Shown: piece after piece, positions 29,442-37,692 of the stretch
Layout: each line of letters starts with the position of its first letter
Position numbering within the stretch: position 1 is the stretch's first letter
Assembly: GCF_000626715.1 (NCBI RefSeq)
Contig: NZ_AQRA01000004.1
Coordinates: 310,001-374,000, forward strand
Direction of reading: 5' to 3'
From: Aquimarina atlantica
GTDB lineage: Bacteria > Bacteroidota > Bacteroidia > Flavobacteriales > Flavobacteriaceae
Length of the DNA stretch: 64,000 nucleotides
Program-made: the position numbers and the translations under genes
The notes under the pieces: generated by a model
What the model saw: the letters and a program-made list of their open reading frames with translations, nothing else
Told to the model about the DNA's origin: nothing
The model's database searches: none

Positions 29442-29645
29442 CCCATAAAACATACCAAAACATCAAAACAGTCACTTATAATGTGACTGTTTTTTTGTTA
29501 AAGTACATTTATAATAATCCAATTATAGATACGATTGTTTTAAATCCAGAGGATTATATTTTTAGTTCTGTTAGAAATTATTCAGATTTAGATCATAAAT
29601 TAGAAATTGTTGTTTTAAATTTATTTTGAATTTAAAAGCACGTAC
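29424..29645 (+). repeat. BIME-like repeat, copy 4 (long form with RAYT tail)
   Basis: About 222 bp. Left end decayed (GATAGTGCGGAGTCGTAACC), middle GTCACTTATAATGTGAC plus T run, then an open frame reading LKYIYNNP ... LNPEDYIFSSVRNYSDLD ... VVLNLF and a stop, which matches the C-terminus of RAYT transposases. The right REP hairpin is missing (only AAAAGCACGTACAG). Confidence 0.85.
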
Positions 29646-29654
29646 AGAAAAGAC

Positions 29655-30602
29655 ATGGAAGCTATTATTACAGTTGTTGGTTTTTTGGGAGCAGGAAAAA
29701 CCACATTATTAAAACACTTGATGATCGGCTATATTGACAAAGGTTGGAAGCCTTTTATTATTCTTAATGATTATGAAAATGCAAATCTTGATGCCCAACA
29801 ATTTATCGAACAAATAGAACCTAAACAAGTCAAGGCACTTAGTGGCAGTTGTATTTGTTGTAGTGGCATAAATGAACTTAGAGATTTTGTGAATAGAATT
29901 CCTAAGCGAACTAATGGAATTACGCTTATTGAAGCTAACGGTACTTCTGATGCCTGTTCACTCATGAGCTTTCTTGGAGTTGGTCTCAACGATCGATTTC
30001 TCCCCCCTGTTCAAATATCGGTTGTTGATGTTAAAAATTGGCAAAAAAGAGGAGAACATAATGAACTTGAAGCAAATCAGATTCAGGTATCTTCTTTGAT
30101 TGTATTAACACATATTGAAAATATACCATTAGACAGGTTAACCTTTGTAGTTAATGAACTACATAAACTTAACCCATTAGCAGAAATTATAAACATGGAT
30201 AAGGTTGATGTTTCACTTCTTCCTAAACTCTCGCCATCTAAAAACAATGCTCAAAAGTTTGAACACCTTAAAGCGCATTGGTCTTCCTGCTCTACTGATC
30301 TACCAAATTTACCGAATTCAAATTGCATTTATGATATTTGTAATGTACTTCCAAAAAGTATCCTACGTGTGAAAGGTTGTACTCAAATTGGAAATAAAGA
30401 AGAGTACACTTATTTTGAACGAACTCCAAGTGGTGAAGTACTTGTTAGACCTTTTAATGGAGTACCAATAACAGGATCAAAACTTCTAACTATAGGCCCT
30501 GGGAGTGAACCCAAACTACTTGAAAAAGCAATCAAAACTAGCCTGTTACAACAGAATAAAAATGAACTTAAACACGCTACAACAAAGTATAAACCCTATT
30601 AA
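29655..30602 (+). CDS. COG0523 (CobW-like) GTPase metallochaperone
   Basis: 315 residues. P-loop VVGFLGAGKTTLLKH at about 7-21 and the metal-binding CxCC in GSCICCSGINE at about 65-75 define the COG0523 family, here with a short C-terminal CobW_C-like domain. Members load Zn, Co or other metals into target enzymes using GTP. The Mog-like gene 52 nt downstream suggests a link to metal-cofactor assembly, but no other molybdenum-cofactor gene is nearby. Its ATG comes 10 nt after the repeat, so its promoter lies inside or before the repeat. Confidence 0.86.
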   Translation: MEAIITVVGFLGAGKTTLLKHLMIGYIDKGWKPFIILNDYENANLDAQQFIEQIEPKQVKALSGSCICCSGINELRDFVNRIPKRTNGITLIEANGTSDACSLMSFLGVGLNDRFLPPVQISVVDVKNWQKRGEHNELEANQIQVSSLIVLTHIENIPLDRLTFVVNELHKLNPLAEIINMDKVDVSLLPKLSPSKNNAQKFEHLKAHWSSCSTDLPNLPNSNCIYDICNVLPKSILRVKGCTQIGNKEEYTYFERTPSGEVLVRPFNGVPITGSKLLTIGPGSEPKLLEKAIKTSLLQQNKNELKHATTKYKPY

Positions 30603-30654
30603 AACAGGGTTTATTTAACCCATAATTATAAACAAAGAAACTTATAGTAAAGAT

Positions 30655-31203
30655 ATGTTGAAAACCAAAATAGGAATTATAACAGTTAGTGATAGAGCTA
30701 GCGCTGGAGTTTATGAAGATGAGAGTGGAAAAGCAATTATAGATACTCTAAATGAATATTTGAATTCTGAATGGACAGATTTGTACGAAATTATTCCGGA
30801 TGAACAAGATTTGATAGAAAAAACAATCATTGATATGGTTGATAATCAAAATTGCTGTTTAGTAATTACGACAGGAGGTACAGGACCTTCTAAAAGAGAT
30901 GTTACACCAGAAGCTACTGAAGCCGTATGTGATCGCATGATGCCTGGATTTGGAGAGCTTATGAGAGCAGAATCATTAAAATATGTCCCTACTGCCATCC
31001 TCTCAAGACAAACTGCCGGCCTGAGAAAATCAAGTTTAATAATTAATCTTCCTGGAAAACCAAAATCGATAAGAGAGTGTTTGAGTGCCGTTTTTCCAGC
31101 TATTCCATATTGTATAGATTTAATGGATGGACCATTTTTAGAATGTAATGAAGATGTTATAAAGCCATTTAGACCAAAGAATAAGATAAAAGCCAACAGC
31201 TAA
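30655..31203 (+). CDS. mog: molybdopterin adenylyltransferase (Mog/MoaB family)
   Basis: 182 residues, cytoplasmic. The family signatures GIITVSDRASAGVYEDESG (about 5-23), TTGGTGPSKRDVTPEAT (about 72-88) and LPGKPKSIRECL are complete. The enzyme adenylylates molybdopterin before molybdenum insertion. Co-directional with the COG0523 gene and probably in the same transcript. No molybdoenzyme or other moa/moe gene lies in the window, so this may be a second, relocated copy. Confidence 0.9.
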   Translation: MLKTKIGIITVSDRASAGVYEDESGKAIIDTLNEYLNSEWTDLYEIIPDEQDLIEKTIIDMVDNQNCCLVITTGGTGPSKRDVTPEATEAVCDRMMPGFGELMRAESLKYVPTAILSRQTAGLRKSSLIINLPGKPKSIRECLSAVFPAIPYCIDLMDGPFLECNEDVIKPFRPKNKIKANS

Positions 31204-31335
31204 CACTATGTAAACGCAATGCTTTTTTAGTGTTTTGAGGAAAATTTATGACAACAAACATCAGCGTATCTGGATAATAAATATGATAAAGTGTTTGAAC
31301 AGTTGACAAAATGAACAGAAGTTAAACCTAAAAAA

Positions 31336-31830
31336 ATGTCTAAGTATTTACTTAATTGCTTTTTACTTGTATTGCCCTTATTTATATGGAATATAGCTCT
31401 TTATAAATATCTACCCAAAGGCTATACATCTAAAGATATTTGGGATGATATTCCGTTTTGGCTAAATATAACTGAAAATATTCTAAGAGTAATTGTCTTT
31501 CTTTTCCCTCTATTAATGGTACTTTCTTTTCAATCTAAAACTCAAAAAATAGGATTAGTAGTTTACCTAGCTGCTCTTTTAATTTATTTTTTATCTTGGA
31601 TTTTACAAATTTACTTTAGTGACAGTTTATGGAGCAGAAGTTTAATTGGGTTTATGGCTCCTGCATATACAACCATCTTTATTTTTATTGGAATTGCAAT
31701 GATTGGCACACAATCAATTATTCTTATTCCAAGGGTAAGTTTGATTTATATTTTAGCATCAATACTTTTTGTTTCAATTCATACATACCATTCGTATTTA
31801 GCATACATAAATCTGCGACAACATATTTAG
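31336..31830 (+). CDS. hypothetical four-to-five-helix membrane protein
   Basis: 164 residues, strongly hydrophobic with segments near 5-23, 50-70, 77-97, 108-128 and 132-152. No conserved motif recognised. It stands after the mog gene with a 132-nt gap and before a repeat. ATG start; the C-terminus HSYLAYINLRQHI is short and polar. Confidence 0.55.
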   Translation: MSKYLLNCFLLVLPLFIWNIALYKYLPKGYTSKDIWDDIPFWLNITENILRVIVFLFPLLMVLSFQSKTQKIGLVVYLAALLIYFLSWILQIYFSDSLWSRSLIGFMAPAYTTIFIFIGIAMIGTQSIILIPRVSLIYILASILFVSIHTYHSYLAYINLRQHI

Positions 31831-31856
31831 AAATTGATTAAATAAGAACGAAACCT

Positions 31857-32026
31857 GATAGCGCAAATTTGTAATCTGTGAAGCATACCCAAAATATTAA
31901 AATAGTCACTTATATTGTGATTGCTTTTTTGTTAAAGTACATTAACAATAATCGAGTTATAGATACGATTGTTTTAAATTTATTTTCAAGTTTTAATAGC
32001 ACAGATTTGCAATCCGTGCTATCGAG
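31857..32026 (+). repeat. BIME-like repeat, copy 5 (short form)
   Basis: About 170 bp in the common orientation: GATAGCGCAAATTTGTAATC, GTCACTTATATTGTGAT stem, TTGTTTTAAATTTATTTT, and ACAGATTTGCAATCCGTGCTATCGAG. It fills most of the 274-nt gap ahead of the DUF6886-like gene; the rest is AT-rich with an ATGTTGTTGGGCGT boundary at 32032. Confidence 0.88.
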
Positions 32027-32104
32027 ATATATAATGTTGTTGGGCGTCATGAGATACAAATAAACCTCGTTATAATTCAAATTAACTAAAAATATGAATT
32101 CTAA

Positions 32105-32620
32105 ATGTTAAGATTATTCCATATTAGTGAAGAAGAAAACATTGAAAAATTTAATCCTAGAATTTCAAAGAAACAATGGAATAACAAAATGTTGTATGTC
32201 TGGGCTATTTCAGAGCAAAAACTCCATAATTATTTATTGCCTAGAAATTGTCCAAGAATTTGTATCAATATGGGGCAATCTTCTATCTTAAAAGAACTAT
32301 TACCCTTGGAAGAAATTCAAAATAGAAAGTCAATTATAATTGTACCTGAAAATTGGAAATCAAGCATACAAAACTGTATTCTTTATAAATATCAATTTAA
32401 AAAACAAAATTTCAAATTAATAGATAAAATCGCTGGTTATTATGTTAGCACAAAAACTGAATCTCCAATACATAAAGTAAAGATTAAAAACTGTATAAAA
32501 GAACTAGACGAATTGAATGTCGAATTAAAAATAGTCGATAAAATAAAAATGTTAAAAATTAAAGAAAAAATTGTCGAAAATTTAGAAGAATTCTCGATTA
32601 TTAAGTGGAGTAACTTTTAA
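32105..32620 (+). CDS. DUF6886-like protein
   Basis: 171 residues, no signal peptide. The opening LRLFHISEEENIEKFNPRIS, then VWAISEQKLHNYLLPRNCPRIC resembles the DUF6886 family, whose fold recalls small ADP-ribosyltransferase-like or DUF952-like proteins; the biochemical role is not established. The C-terminal 40 residues are a lysine-rich helix. Single gene between two repeats. Confidence 0.6.
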   Translation: MLRLFHISEEENIEKFNPRISKKQWNNKMLYVWAISEQKLHNYLLPRNCPRICINMGQSSILKELLPLEEIQNRKSIIIVPENWKSSIQNCILYKYQFKKQNFKLIDKIAGYYVSTKTESPIHKVKIKNCIKELDELNVELKIVDKIKMLKIKEKIVENLEEFSIIKWSNF

Positions 32621-32660
32621 TTATAAATTATGGTTTTAAACGATTATTGGAAAATAAAAA

Positions 32661-32690
32661 ACACAGATTGTAAATCCGTGCCATCGGGTT
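32661..32690 (+). repeat. BIME-like repeat, right end only
   Basis: ACACAGATTGTAAATCCGTGCCATCGGG after a degenerate GGTTTTAAACGATTATTGG. Only the right half of the element is recognisable. Confidence 0.65.
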
Positions 32691-32720
32691 TATATATATG
32701 TTTTTGTTTTAGATATTTCA

Positions 32721-32806
32721 TGATATCTTTATTGTATAATACATAATAAATACAAATATTTACAAACGGGTATACTGGTACTATTGCACACATTATGTTG
32801 TTGGTA
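32721..32806 (+). repeat. R3 leader repeat, copy b
   Basis: Begins TGATATCTTTATTGTATAAT and continues ACAAATATTTACAAACGGG to ATTATGTTGTTGG, homologous to 19973-20060. It ends about 15 nt before the LytTR gene start. Confidence 0.75.
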
Positions 32807-32820
32807 GTAATTAAAAAAAG

Positions 32821-33642
32821 ATGAGAACACGGGAATTTAAAAAAACAATCAGCAAACTCCTACATCCCAATTTTGGAACATTGATTGTATTTTGTGTTGT
32901 ACTTTATGGGTTGGCAATTTTTCAAGACTACGTTTTCTCCAGAATTAAACCAACTGGGTTTTATTGGTCCGATACTATGCTCTATAATATCTATTGGCTT
33001 TTATTTATTCCATTTATAAAAATTGCAAATTCTTTTTACAATAAAGTTCAATTCAAATCATTAACTAGCAAAGTAATGTATTCTATAGGCACAGGACTTT
33101 TATTTAGTGTTGTGCATATATTTATTTTTACTTCAATTTTTATTTTAGGGAGTAATCTTATCTATTTAGTACCTCATCGTTTTTTAACAATACTTAAAAA
33201 TGCAGTCTCAAATCAATTACATATAACGGTAATTATCTATTTATTTAGTCCTTTTGTTTTTGATTACCTTAAAAGGAAAAAACAGTTAAATAAGCACTTC
33301 CAAAATCAAAAGATCAATAAGACCATTACTGTTAAAAATGGTAATCGTAGAATAAAGATTGATCCTTGTACAATTCTATTCATCAAAACTGACAGGCCCT
33401 ATACAATGGTATATTCTAGTAATCAAAAATTCCTGCATGATGAGAGTTTAAAAAAACTTGAAAAATTATTAGATCCTCAAATCTTTCTTAGGGTACATCG
33501 TTCAGCAATTATTAATAAAAATCATATAAGAGAATTGAAATCTCGAAAGAATGGTGATTATGATGGAATTCTAACAAATGGACAATCTATTAGGTTTAGC
33601 AGACATTATCGACAGAATTGGAATGAATTGTTGAACCACTAA
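32821..33642 (+). CDS. membrane LytTR-domain regulator
   Basis: 273 residues: four hydrophobic segments within the first 155 residues, then a LytTR domain (about 165-270: TVKNGNRRIKIDPCTILFIK ... FLRVHRSAIINKNHIREL ... GQSIRFSRHY). No receiver domain. Same design as the protein at 27078. The dioxygenase and DoxX genes follow and are the probable targets. Confidence 0.86.
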   Translation: MRTREFKKTISKLLHPNFGTLIVFCVVLYGLAIFQDYVFSRIKPTGFYWSDTMLYNIYWLLFIPFIKIANSFYNKVQFKSLTSKVMYSIGTGLLFSVVHIFIFTSIFILGSNLIYLVPHRFLTILKNAVSNQLHITVIIYLFSPFVFDYLKRKKQLNKHFQNQKINKTITVKNGNRRIKIDPCTILFIKTDRPYTMVYSSNQKFLHDESLKKLEKLLDPQIFLRVHRSAIINKNHIRELKSRKNGDYDGILTNGQSIRFSRHYRQNWNELLNH

Positions 33643-33737
33643 GCTTAAAAACCACTCCAGTTAGCCTATTTGCAGATAGTTGCCTTTTCAACACATTATA
33701 TTTTTTTGACTTTTGAAATTCATTAAAATTTAAAAAA

Positions 33738-34397
33738 ATGATGAATATGAAAGACACAGTAGCAATATACATCGTCGGTATTTTCTTAACTCTAAATGCT
33801 TGTTCGCAATCTGTCAAAAAGTATAACACGAATTTAAAAACGAAAATCACCTCAGAGAACACCAATCAAAAAGATTGTAATTGGTGTGGAACTTTCGAAG
33901 TTCCAAAAGATGTTTCATGGAGGACCATTATCCCTCCTAAAGAAGAACCAGGAGACAAACTTATTATTTCTGGAATGGTATATTTTCCCGATGGTAAAAC
34001 TCGGGCAAAAGATATTATCGTTTACGTTCATCATACCAACAATAAAGGGGTGTATCCCAAAAGAGGAAATGAAAAAGGAAATGGTAAATACCATGGATAT
34101 CTGAGGGGGTGGATGAAAACAGATTCAAATGGCAGATATGAGTTTGAGACCATACGCCCTGCCCCCTATCACAGTCATGATGGAGAGCCTGCTCACATCC
34201 ACTATAGTATAGAAGGTCCCGGCTATCCCGAGTATTGGTTGACCGGACTGTGGTTTTCTGACGACCCTAGAGTAACTGAATATAAAAAGAAAATCGAGAG
34301 AAGCGGAGGGTTTTCAAATATTGTAACCTTAACAAAAGATGAAAATAATGTTTTAAGAGGTAGAAGAAATATTATACTTCAAAAGTTTAAAGATTAA
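33738..34397 (+). CDS. exported intradiol ring-cleavage dioxygenase-like lipoprotein
   Basis: 219 residues with a lipobox (LNACSQS, Cys about 22). The fold region starts GDKLIISGMVYFPDGKTRAKDIIVYVHHT and all four iron ligands of intradiol dioxygenases appear to be kept: Tyr in NNKGVYP, Tyr in IRPAPY, and both His in EPAHIHY. Usual members are cytoplasmic enzymes that open catechol-type rings; here an exported form is predicted. The DoxX gene starts 3 nt after its stop, so the two are co-translated. Confidence 0.82.
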   Translation: MMNMKDTVAIYIVGIFLTLNACSQSVKKYNTNLKTKITSENTNQKDCNWCGTFEVPKDVSWRTIIPPKEEPGDKLIISGMVYFPDGKTRAKDIIVYVHHTNNKGVYPKRGNEKGNGKYHGYLRGWMKTDSNGRYEFETIRPAPYHSHDGEPAHIHYSIEGPGYPEYWLTGLWFSDDPRVTEYKKKIERSGGFSNIVTLTKDENNVLRGRRNIILQKFKD

Positions 34398-34400
34398 GGT

Positions 34401-34877
34401 ATGAAATCACTGTCATTTTTAAACAAATCGATTTGGACTGTCTCTGAAAAAAGTGTCAGTTTTAGTTTACTTCTATTAAGGTTTGGAGTCACATTTTCAA
34501 TGATTTATCTACATGGGTACCCAAGATTTATAAACTTCAATGAATTTAGTACAGAATTTGCAGATCCCTTAGGAGTGGGTACCGTTGCGAGTTTAAGTCT
34601 TGTTGTATTCGCCGAATTCTTTTGTTCTTTGTTTTTACTATTTGGGTTGCTTACAAGATGGAATTGTATCCCACTAATTATTACCATGATTGTAGCTACC
34701 TGGGTGATTAATGGAGGGAAAGATTTTATTTTTCAAGAAAAAAGTTTTGTGTATTTAATTACCTACACCAGTTTATTAATAAGTGGAGGAGGTTACTTTT
34801 CTTTGGATTATCTGCTATTAGTTCGAAAAATGAAAACTAAAACGCTAACTACTATACTCGATGGCACAGATTTGTAA
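34401..34877 (+). CDS. DoxX-family membrane protein
   Basis: 158 residues with four membrane segments; LLLLRFGVTFSMIYLHGYPRF and FSLFLLFGLLTRWNCIPLIITMI are typical of DoxX/TQO-small-like proteins. DoxX proteins often accompany oxidases or oxygenases. Adjacent to the dioxygenase with a 3-nt gap. The last six residues (LDGTDL) and the stop come from the following BIME-like repeat, so the original C-terminus has been replaced. Confidence 0.85.
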   Translation: MKSLSFLNKSIWTVSEKSVSFSLLLLRFGVTFSMIYLHGYPRFINFNEFSTEFADPLGVGTVASLSLVVFAEFFCSLFLLFGLLTRWNCIPLIITMIVATWVINGGKDFIFQEKSFVYLITYTSLLISGGGYFSLDYLLLVRKMKTKTLTTILDGTDL

Positions 34878-35096
34878 CCTGTAAAACATACCATAATATA
34901 AAAACAGTCACACTATAAGTGACTGTTTTTATATTATGGTATGTTTATAGTTATAGATACGATTGTTTTAAATCCAGAGGATTATATTTTTAGTTCTGCC
35001 AGAAATTATGCAGATTTAGATCATGAATTAGAAATTGTTGTTTTAAATTTATTTTTGAAGTTTTAATAGTGCGGATTGCAAATCTGTGCTACCGGG
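34860..35096 (+). repeat. BIME-like repeat, copy 6 (long form with RAYT tail)
   Basis: About 237 bp. Left end GATGGCACAGATTTGTAACC, a very long internal hairpin (34886-34944), the RAYT C-terminal frame LNPEDYIFSSARNYADLD ... VVLNLFLKF with stop, and right end GCGGATTGCAAATCTGTGC. The least decayed transposase tail in the window. Confidence 0.9.
34886..34944. terminator. 26-bp perfect stem-loop inside BIME copy 6
   Basis: Arms 34886-34911 and 34919-34944 are perfectly complementary over 26 bp with a 7-nt loop. The stem holds GTCAC/GTGAC and a T run, so it can act as a terminator for the DoxX transcript. Other copies keep only the inner 7-10 bp of this stem. Confidence 0.75.
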
Positions 35097-35133
35097 ATTA
35101 CAAATAGTTAATAGTCTTAAAAAACACCGTTGA

Positions 35134-36240
35134 ATGCTAAATATAATTGCTATAATTGTTCTTTTTGGAGCCATACAAGGGTTTTTACTTTGTTTGTATT
35201 TATATTTCAAAAAAAAAGACAATAAAAAAGCATTCAATAATTTTACTCTTTTTTTATTCTCATTATCCTTTTTTAATTTCACATATGCATTAATGTATAT
35301 GAAGATTTCAAACTTGGGATTTATTCCTTTAACCTCTTTCCCTTTTCCATATAAGTATCTTATTGCAGTTGGTTTTTATTTTTTTATAAAAAGTCAACTA
35401 TCTAAAGAAGAAAAAATCGTTTCAAAATATGATTACCTTCTATTCTTACCCGCTTTTTTTTATGGTCTATTACGAACATATTGGTATATAAAACTTCATA
35501 CAGGTTTAGATAAAGATATTTTTTGGAATGTATATAAAGCAGGGTTCTTTACCTATAACGAATACGTTTATTTAATTTTCAACCTTCTTTTAGTAAGCCT
35601 GGCAATAAAATTTTTAACGAGGTACAAAACCCAAATAAGAGGAACAAAAGTTTCTCAAAAAAATTGGGAATGGTTCTTAAAATTTTCATACGTATTTATA
35701 GTTGTCATAATTTTAAACATAATATTAGCCGTAATTGTGCATATCGTAGGTGATCTATATAATGGAATAGTTTATTCAATTATTTTAATTTTAAATTCAA
35801 TATATATTTATTGGGTAGGATTCGAGTCGCTTACAAAATCAAACTATTTATTCAATACGTTTACACTTAAAAAGCAAAATTCAATTGAAGATAAAACACC
35901 TAGTATATTGGCTCAAAAACTTGAACATTATATGAAAGTGGAGGAGGTTTTTAAAAATAAAAATTTAAAACTATCAGACTTAGCATATCTAATTGAAACA
36001 AATGAAAAAGAATTATCGGTATTTATTTATGAATCATTCGAAATGTCGTTCTCGGAGTATATCAATCGGTTTAGAATTGAAAAAGTTAAAACACTTTTAA
36101 AAACCGAAGATCAAAAAAAGTACACATTATTAGCCATAGCCGAAAATGCTGGTTTTAGCTCGAAATCTTCATTTAATGCTGTTTTTAAGAAATTTACCGG
36201 TTTAACCCCTTCCCAATACAAAGCAAGTCTTAAAAATTAA
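35134..36240 (+). CDS. membrane-anchored AraC-family regulator
   Basis: 368 residues: seven hydrophobic segments up to about 235, then an AraC HTH domain (about 260-365: KLSDLAYLIETNEKELSVFI ... IAENAGFSSKSSFNAVFKKFTGLTPSQYK). Start lies 38 nt after BIME copy 6. The S41 peptidase gene follows 100 nt downstream and is the probable target. Confidence 0.88.
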   Translation: MLNIIAIIVLFGAIQGFLLCLYLYFKKKDNKKAFNNFTLFLFSLSFFNFTYALMYMKISNLGFIPLTSFPFPYKYLIAVGFYFFIKSQLSKEEKIVSKYDYLLFLPAFFYGLLRTYWYIKLHTGLDKDIFWNVYKAGFFTYNEYVYLIFNLLLVSLAIKFLTRYKTQIRGTKVSQKNWEWFLKFSYVFIVVIILNIILAVIVHIVGDLYNGIVYSIILILNSIYIYWVGFESLTKSNYLFNTFTLKKQNSIEDKTPSILAQKLEHYMKVEEVFKNKNLKLSDLAYLIETNEKELSVFIYESFEMSFSEYINRFRIEKVKTLLKTEDQKKYTLLAIAENAGFSSKSSFNAVFKKFTGLTPSQYKASLKN

Positions 36241-36241
36241 T

Positions 36242-36267
36242 ATGTCCAGTATTTTTTTTCTGGACAT
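36242..36267. terminator. stem-loop after the AraC gene
   Basis: ATGTCCAG / CTGGACAT (8 bp) around a T-rich 10-nt loop, 1 nt after the AraC stop. No T run directly follows, so termination may be weak; a TAGTTTTG -7-like box at 36308-36315 could start the peptidase transcript. Confidence 0.5.
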
Positions 36268-36340
36268 CCTTTCTGCTATTTTTCTTAAAAAACGGTAGGA
36301 TTGCCTTTAGTTTTGTTTTCATAAATTAAAAAATAACATT

Positions 36341-37387
36341 ATGAAATCAATCTTTGCAGGTATTACTATGTGTCTTTTACTTTTCTCATTAAACACGTAT
36401 AGTCAAGGCGAAAATGTAACAGTTAAAGACAGTATTAATACATTTTATGACAAGCTCTTTGAAGAGCTGGAAGAAAACTACTTGCATACTAAAGATATAG
36501 ATTGGTTAGGTCTGAAACCTTATATAAAAAAGAAAGCCTTAAAAAGTAAATCCTTCGAAGAGTCTTTAAAAACTACAGTACAACTATTTGATACCATTAA
36601 AGGAAATCATCTACTTCTTTTTTCAGAAAAAGATTGGTATAAAAGCACACTTGGCAAACAATTATCTCAAGAACAATTTAATCAAAGCCTTGCAGATGCT
36701 TATGAAAATGGAAAACCCTTTGAAGCAAAAGTTATTGATAAGAAATATGGCTATGTATTTATACCAGGAATGCTGTTAAAAGATGCTACGAGAGAAGAGT
36801 TAAATAAAGCTGCTCAAGAAATTTATGATGCCATTACAAAAGTAGATCAATCACACAACATTAAGGGCTGGATAATTGATCTTCGTTTAAATATTGGTGG
36901 TAATTCTAATGTAATGCTTGCCGGGTTGTATCACTTATTAGGAAATGGTACCACTCACCTGTCCCTGGATATTGATAAAAATGTAAAAATCCTTACCAGC
37001 ATTTATAATGGTACTTTATATAAAAATCACAAAATAAATACAGCTGTAAAACCAAACTCAAAACCAAAATCACAAGTTCCTGTTGCTCTAATATCAGGAA
37101 TTATGACAAACAGCGCAGGAGAATTTGTAGTTTTGGGTTTTAGAGGTCGTAAAAATACTATTGTGATTGGAGAAGAAAGTTATGGGAGTACGACTGCAAA
37201 TGACTTGTATGAATTACCATATGATACAAAGGCTGCAATTACAGAAAGTTATGGAACAGATAGATCTGCTAAATTTACTAAGACTATTATTCCTGATATA
37301 GAAGTTATAAAACAACACAATTTTGAAGATCTAACAAAAGATAAGAACGTCATTATGGCTATTAAATTTATCGACTCAAAACAATAA
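36341..37387 (+). CDS. secreted S41-family (tail-specific) peptidase
   Basis: 348 residues with a signal peptide ending NTYSQ. The catalytic Ser sits in SGIMTNSAGEFVVLGF (about 252) and the Lys region in VIGEESYGSTTAND (about 275-280); GWIIDLRLNIGGNSNVM is the usual S41 core strand. No PDZ domain is evident, so it belongs to the short branch. Probably processes peptides or proteins in the periplasm. Forms a module with the AraC gene before it. Confidence 0.82.
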   Translation: MKSIFAGITMCLLLFSLNTYSQGENVTVKDSINTFYDKLFEELEENYLHTKDIDWLGLKPYIKKKALKSKSFEESLKTTVQLFDTIKGNHLLLFSEKDWYKSTLGKQLSQEQFNQSLADAYENGKPFEAKVIDKKYGYVFIPGMLLKDATREELNKAAQEIYDAITKVDQSHNIKGWIIDLRLNIGGNSNVMLAGLYHLLGNGTTHLSLDIDKNVKILTSIYNGTLYKNHKINTAVKPNSKPKSQVPVALISGIMTNSAGEFVVLGFRGRKNTIVIGEESYGSTTANDLYELPYDTKAAITESYGTDRSAKFTKTIIPDIEVIKQHNFEDLTKDKNVIMAIKFIDSKQ

Positions 37388-37422
37388 ATCAGATATTCTT
37401 GATGTATAGGGGTATCACTCAC

Positions 37423-37665
37423 GATAGCATGAATTTGTAACCTGTAAAACATCCCTATATATCAAAACAGTCACTTATAATGTGGCTGTTTTCTTGTTAA
37501 AGTACATTCATAATAACCCGGTTATAGGTATGGTTGTTTTAAATCCAGAAAATTATATTTTTAGTTTTGCCAGAAATTATGCAGATTTAGTTCATGAATT
37601 AGAAATGGTTGTTTTAAATTTATTTTGAAGTTTTAAAAGCACGGATTGCAAATCTGCGCTATTGA
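37423..37665 (+). repeat. BIME-like repeat, copy 7 (long form with RAYT tail)
   Basis: About 243 bp. GATAGCATGAATTTGTAACC on the left, GTCACTTATAATGTGGC stem, an open frame reading YIHNNPV ... LNPENYIFSFARNYADL ... VVLNLF and stop, and GCACGGATTGCAAATCTGCGC on the right. YIHNNPV is the best preserved RAYT signature. Fills most of the 305-nt gap after the S41 gene. Confidence 0.9.
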
Positions 37666-37692
37666 ATTATAAGGAATAAAATAAAGATACTT

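Noticed and set aside
29424..29645. RAYT tail as a functional gene
   Set aside because: The frames have no start, lack the HUH and tyrosine motifs of the catalytic part, and are only about 40-45 codons long.
19020..37665. CRISPR-like array made by the repeated hairpins
   Set aside because: Copies are 1.5-4 kb apart, separated by genes, vary in length and carry terminal inverted repeats; there are no regular spacers or cas genes.
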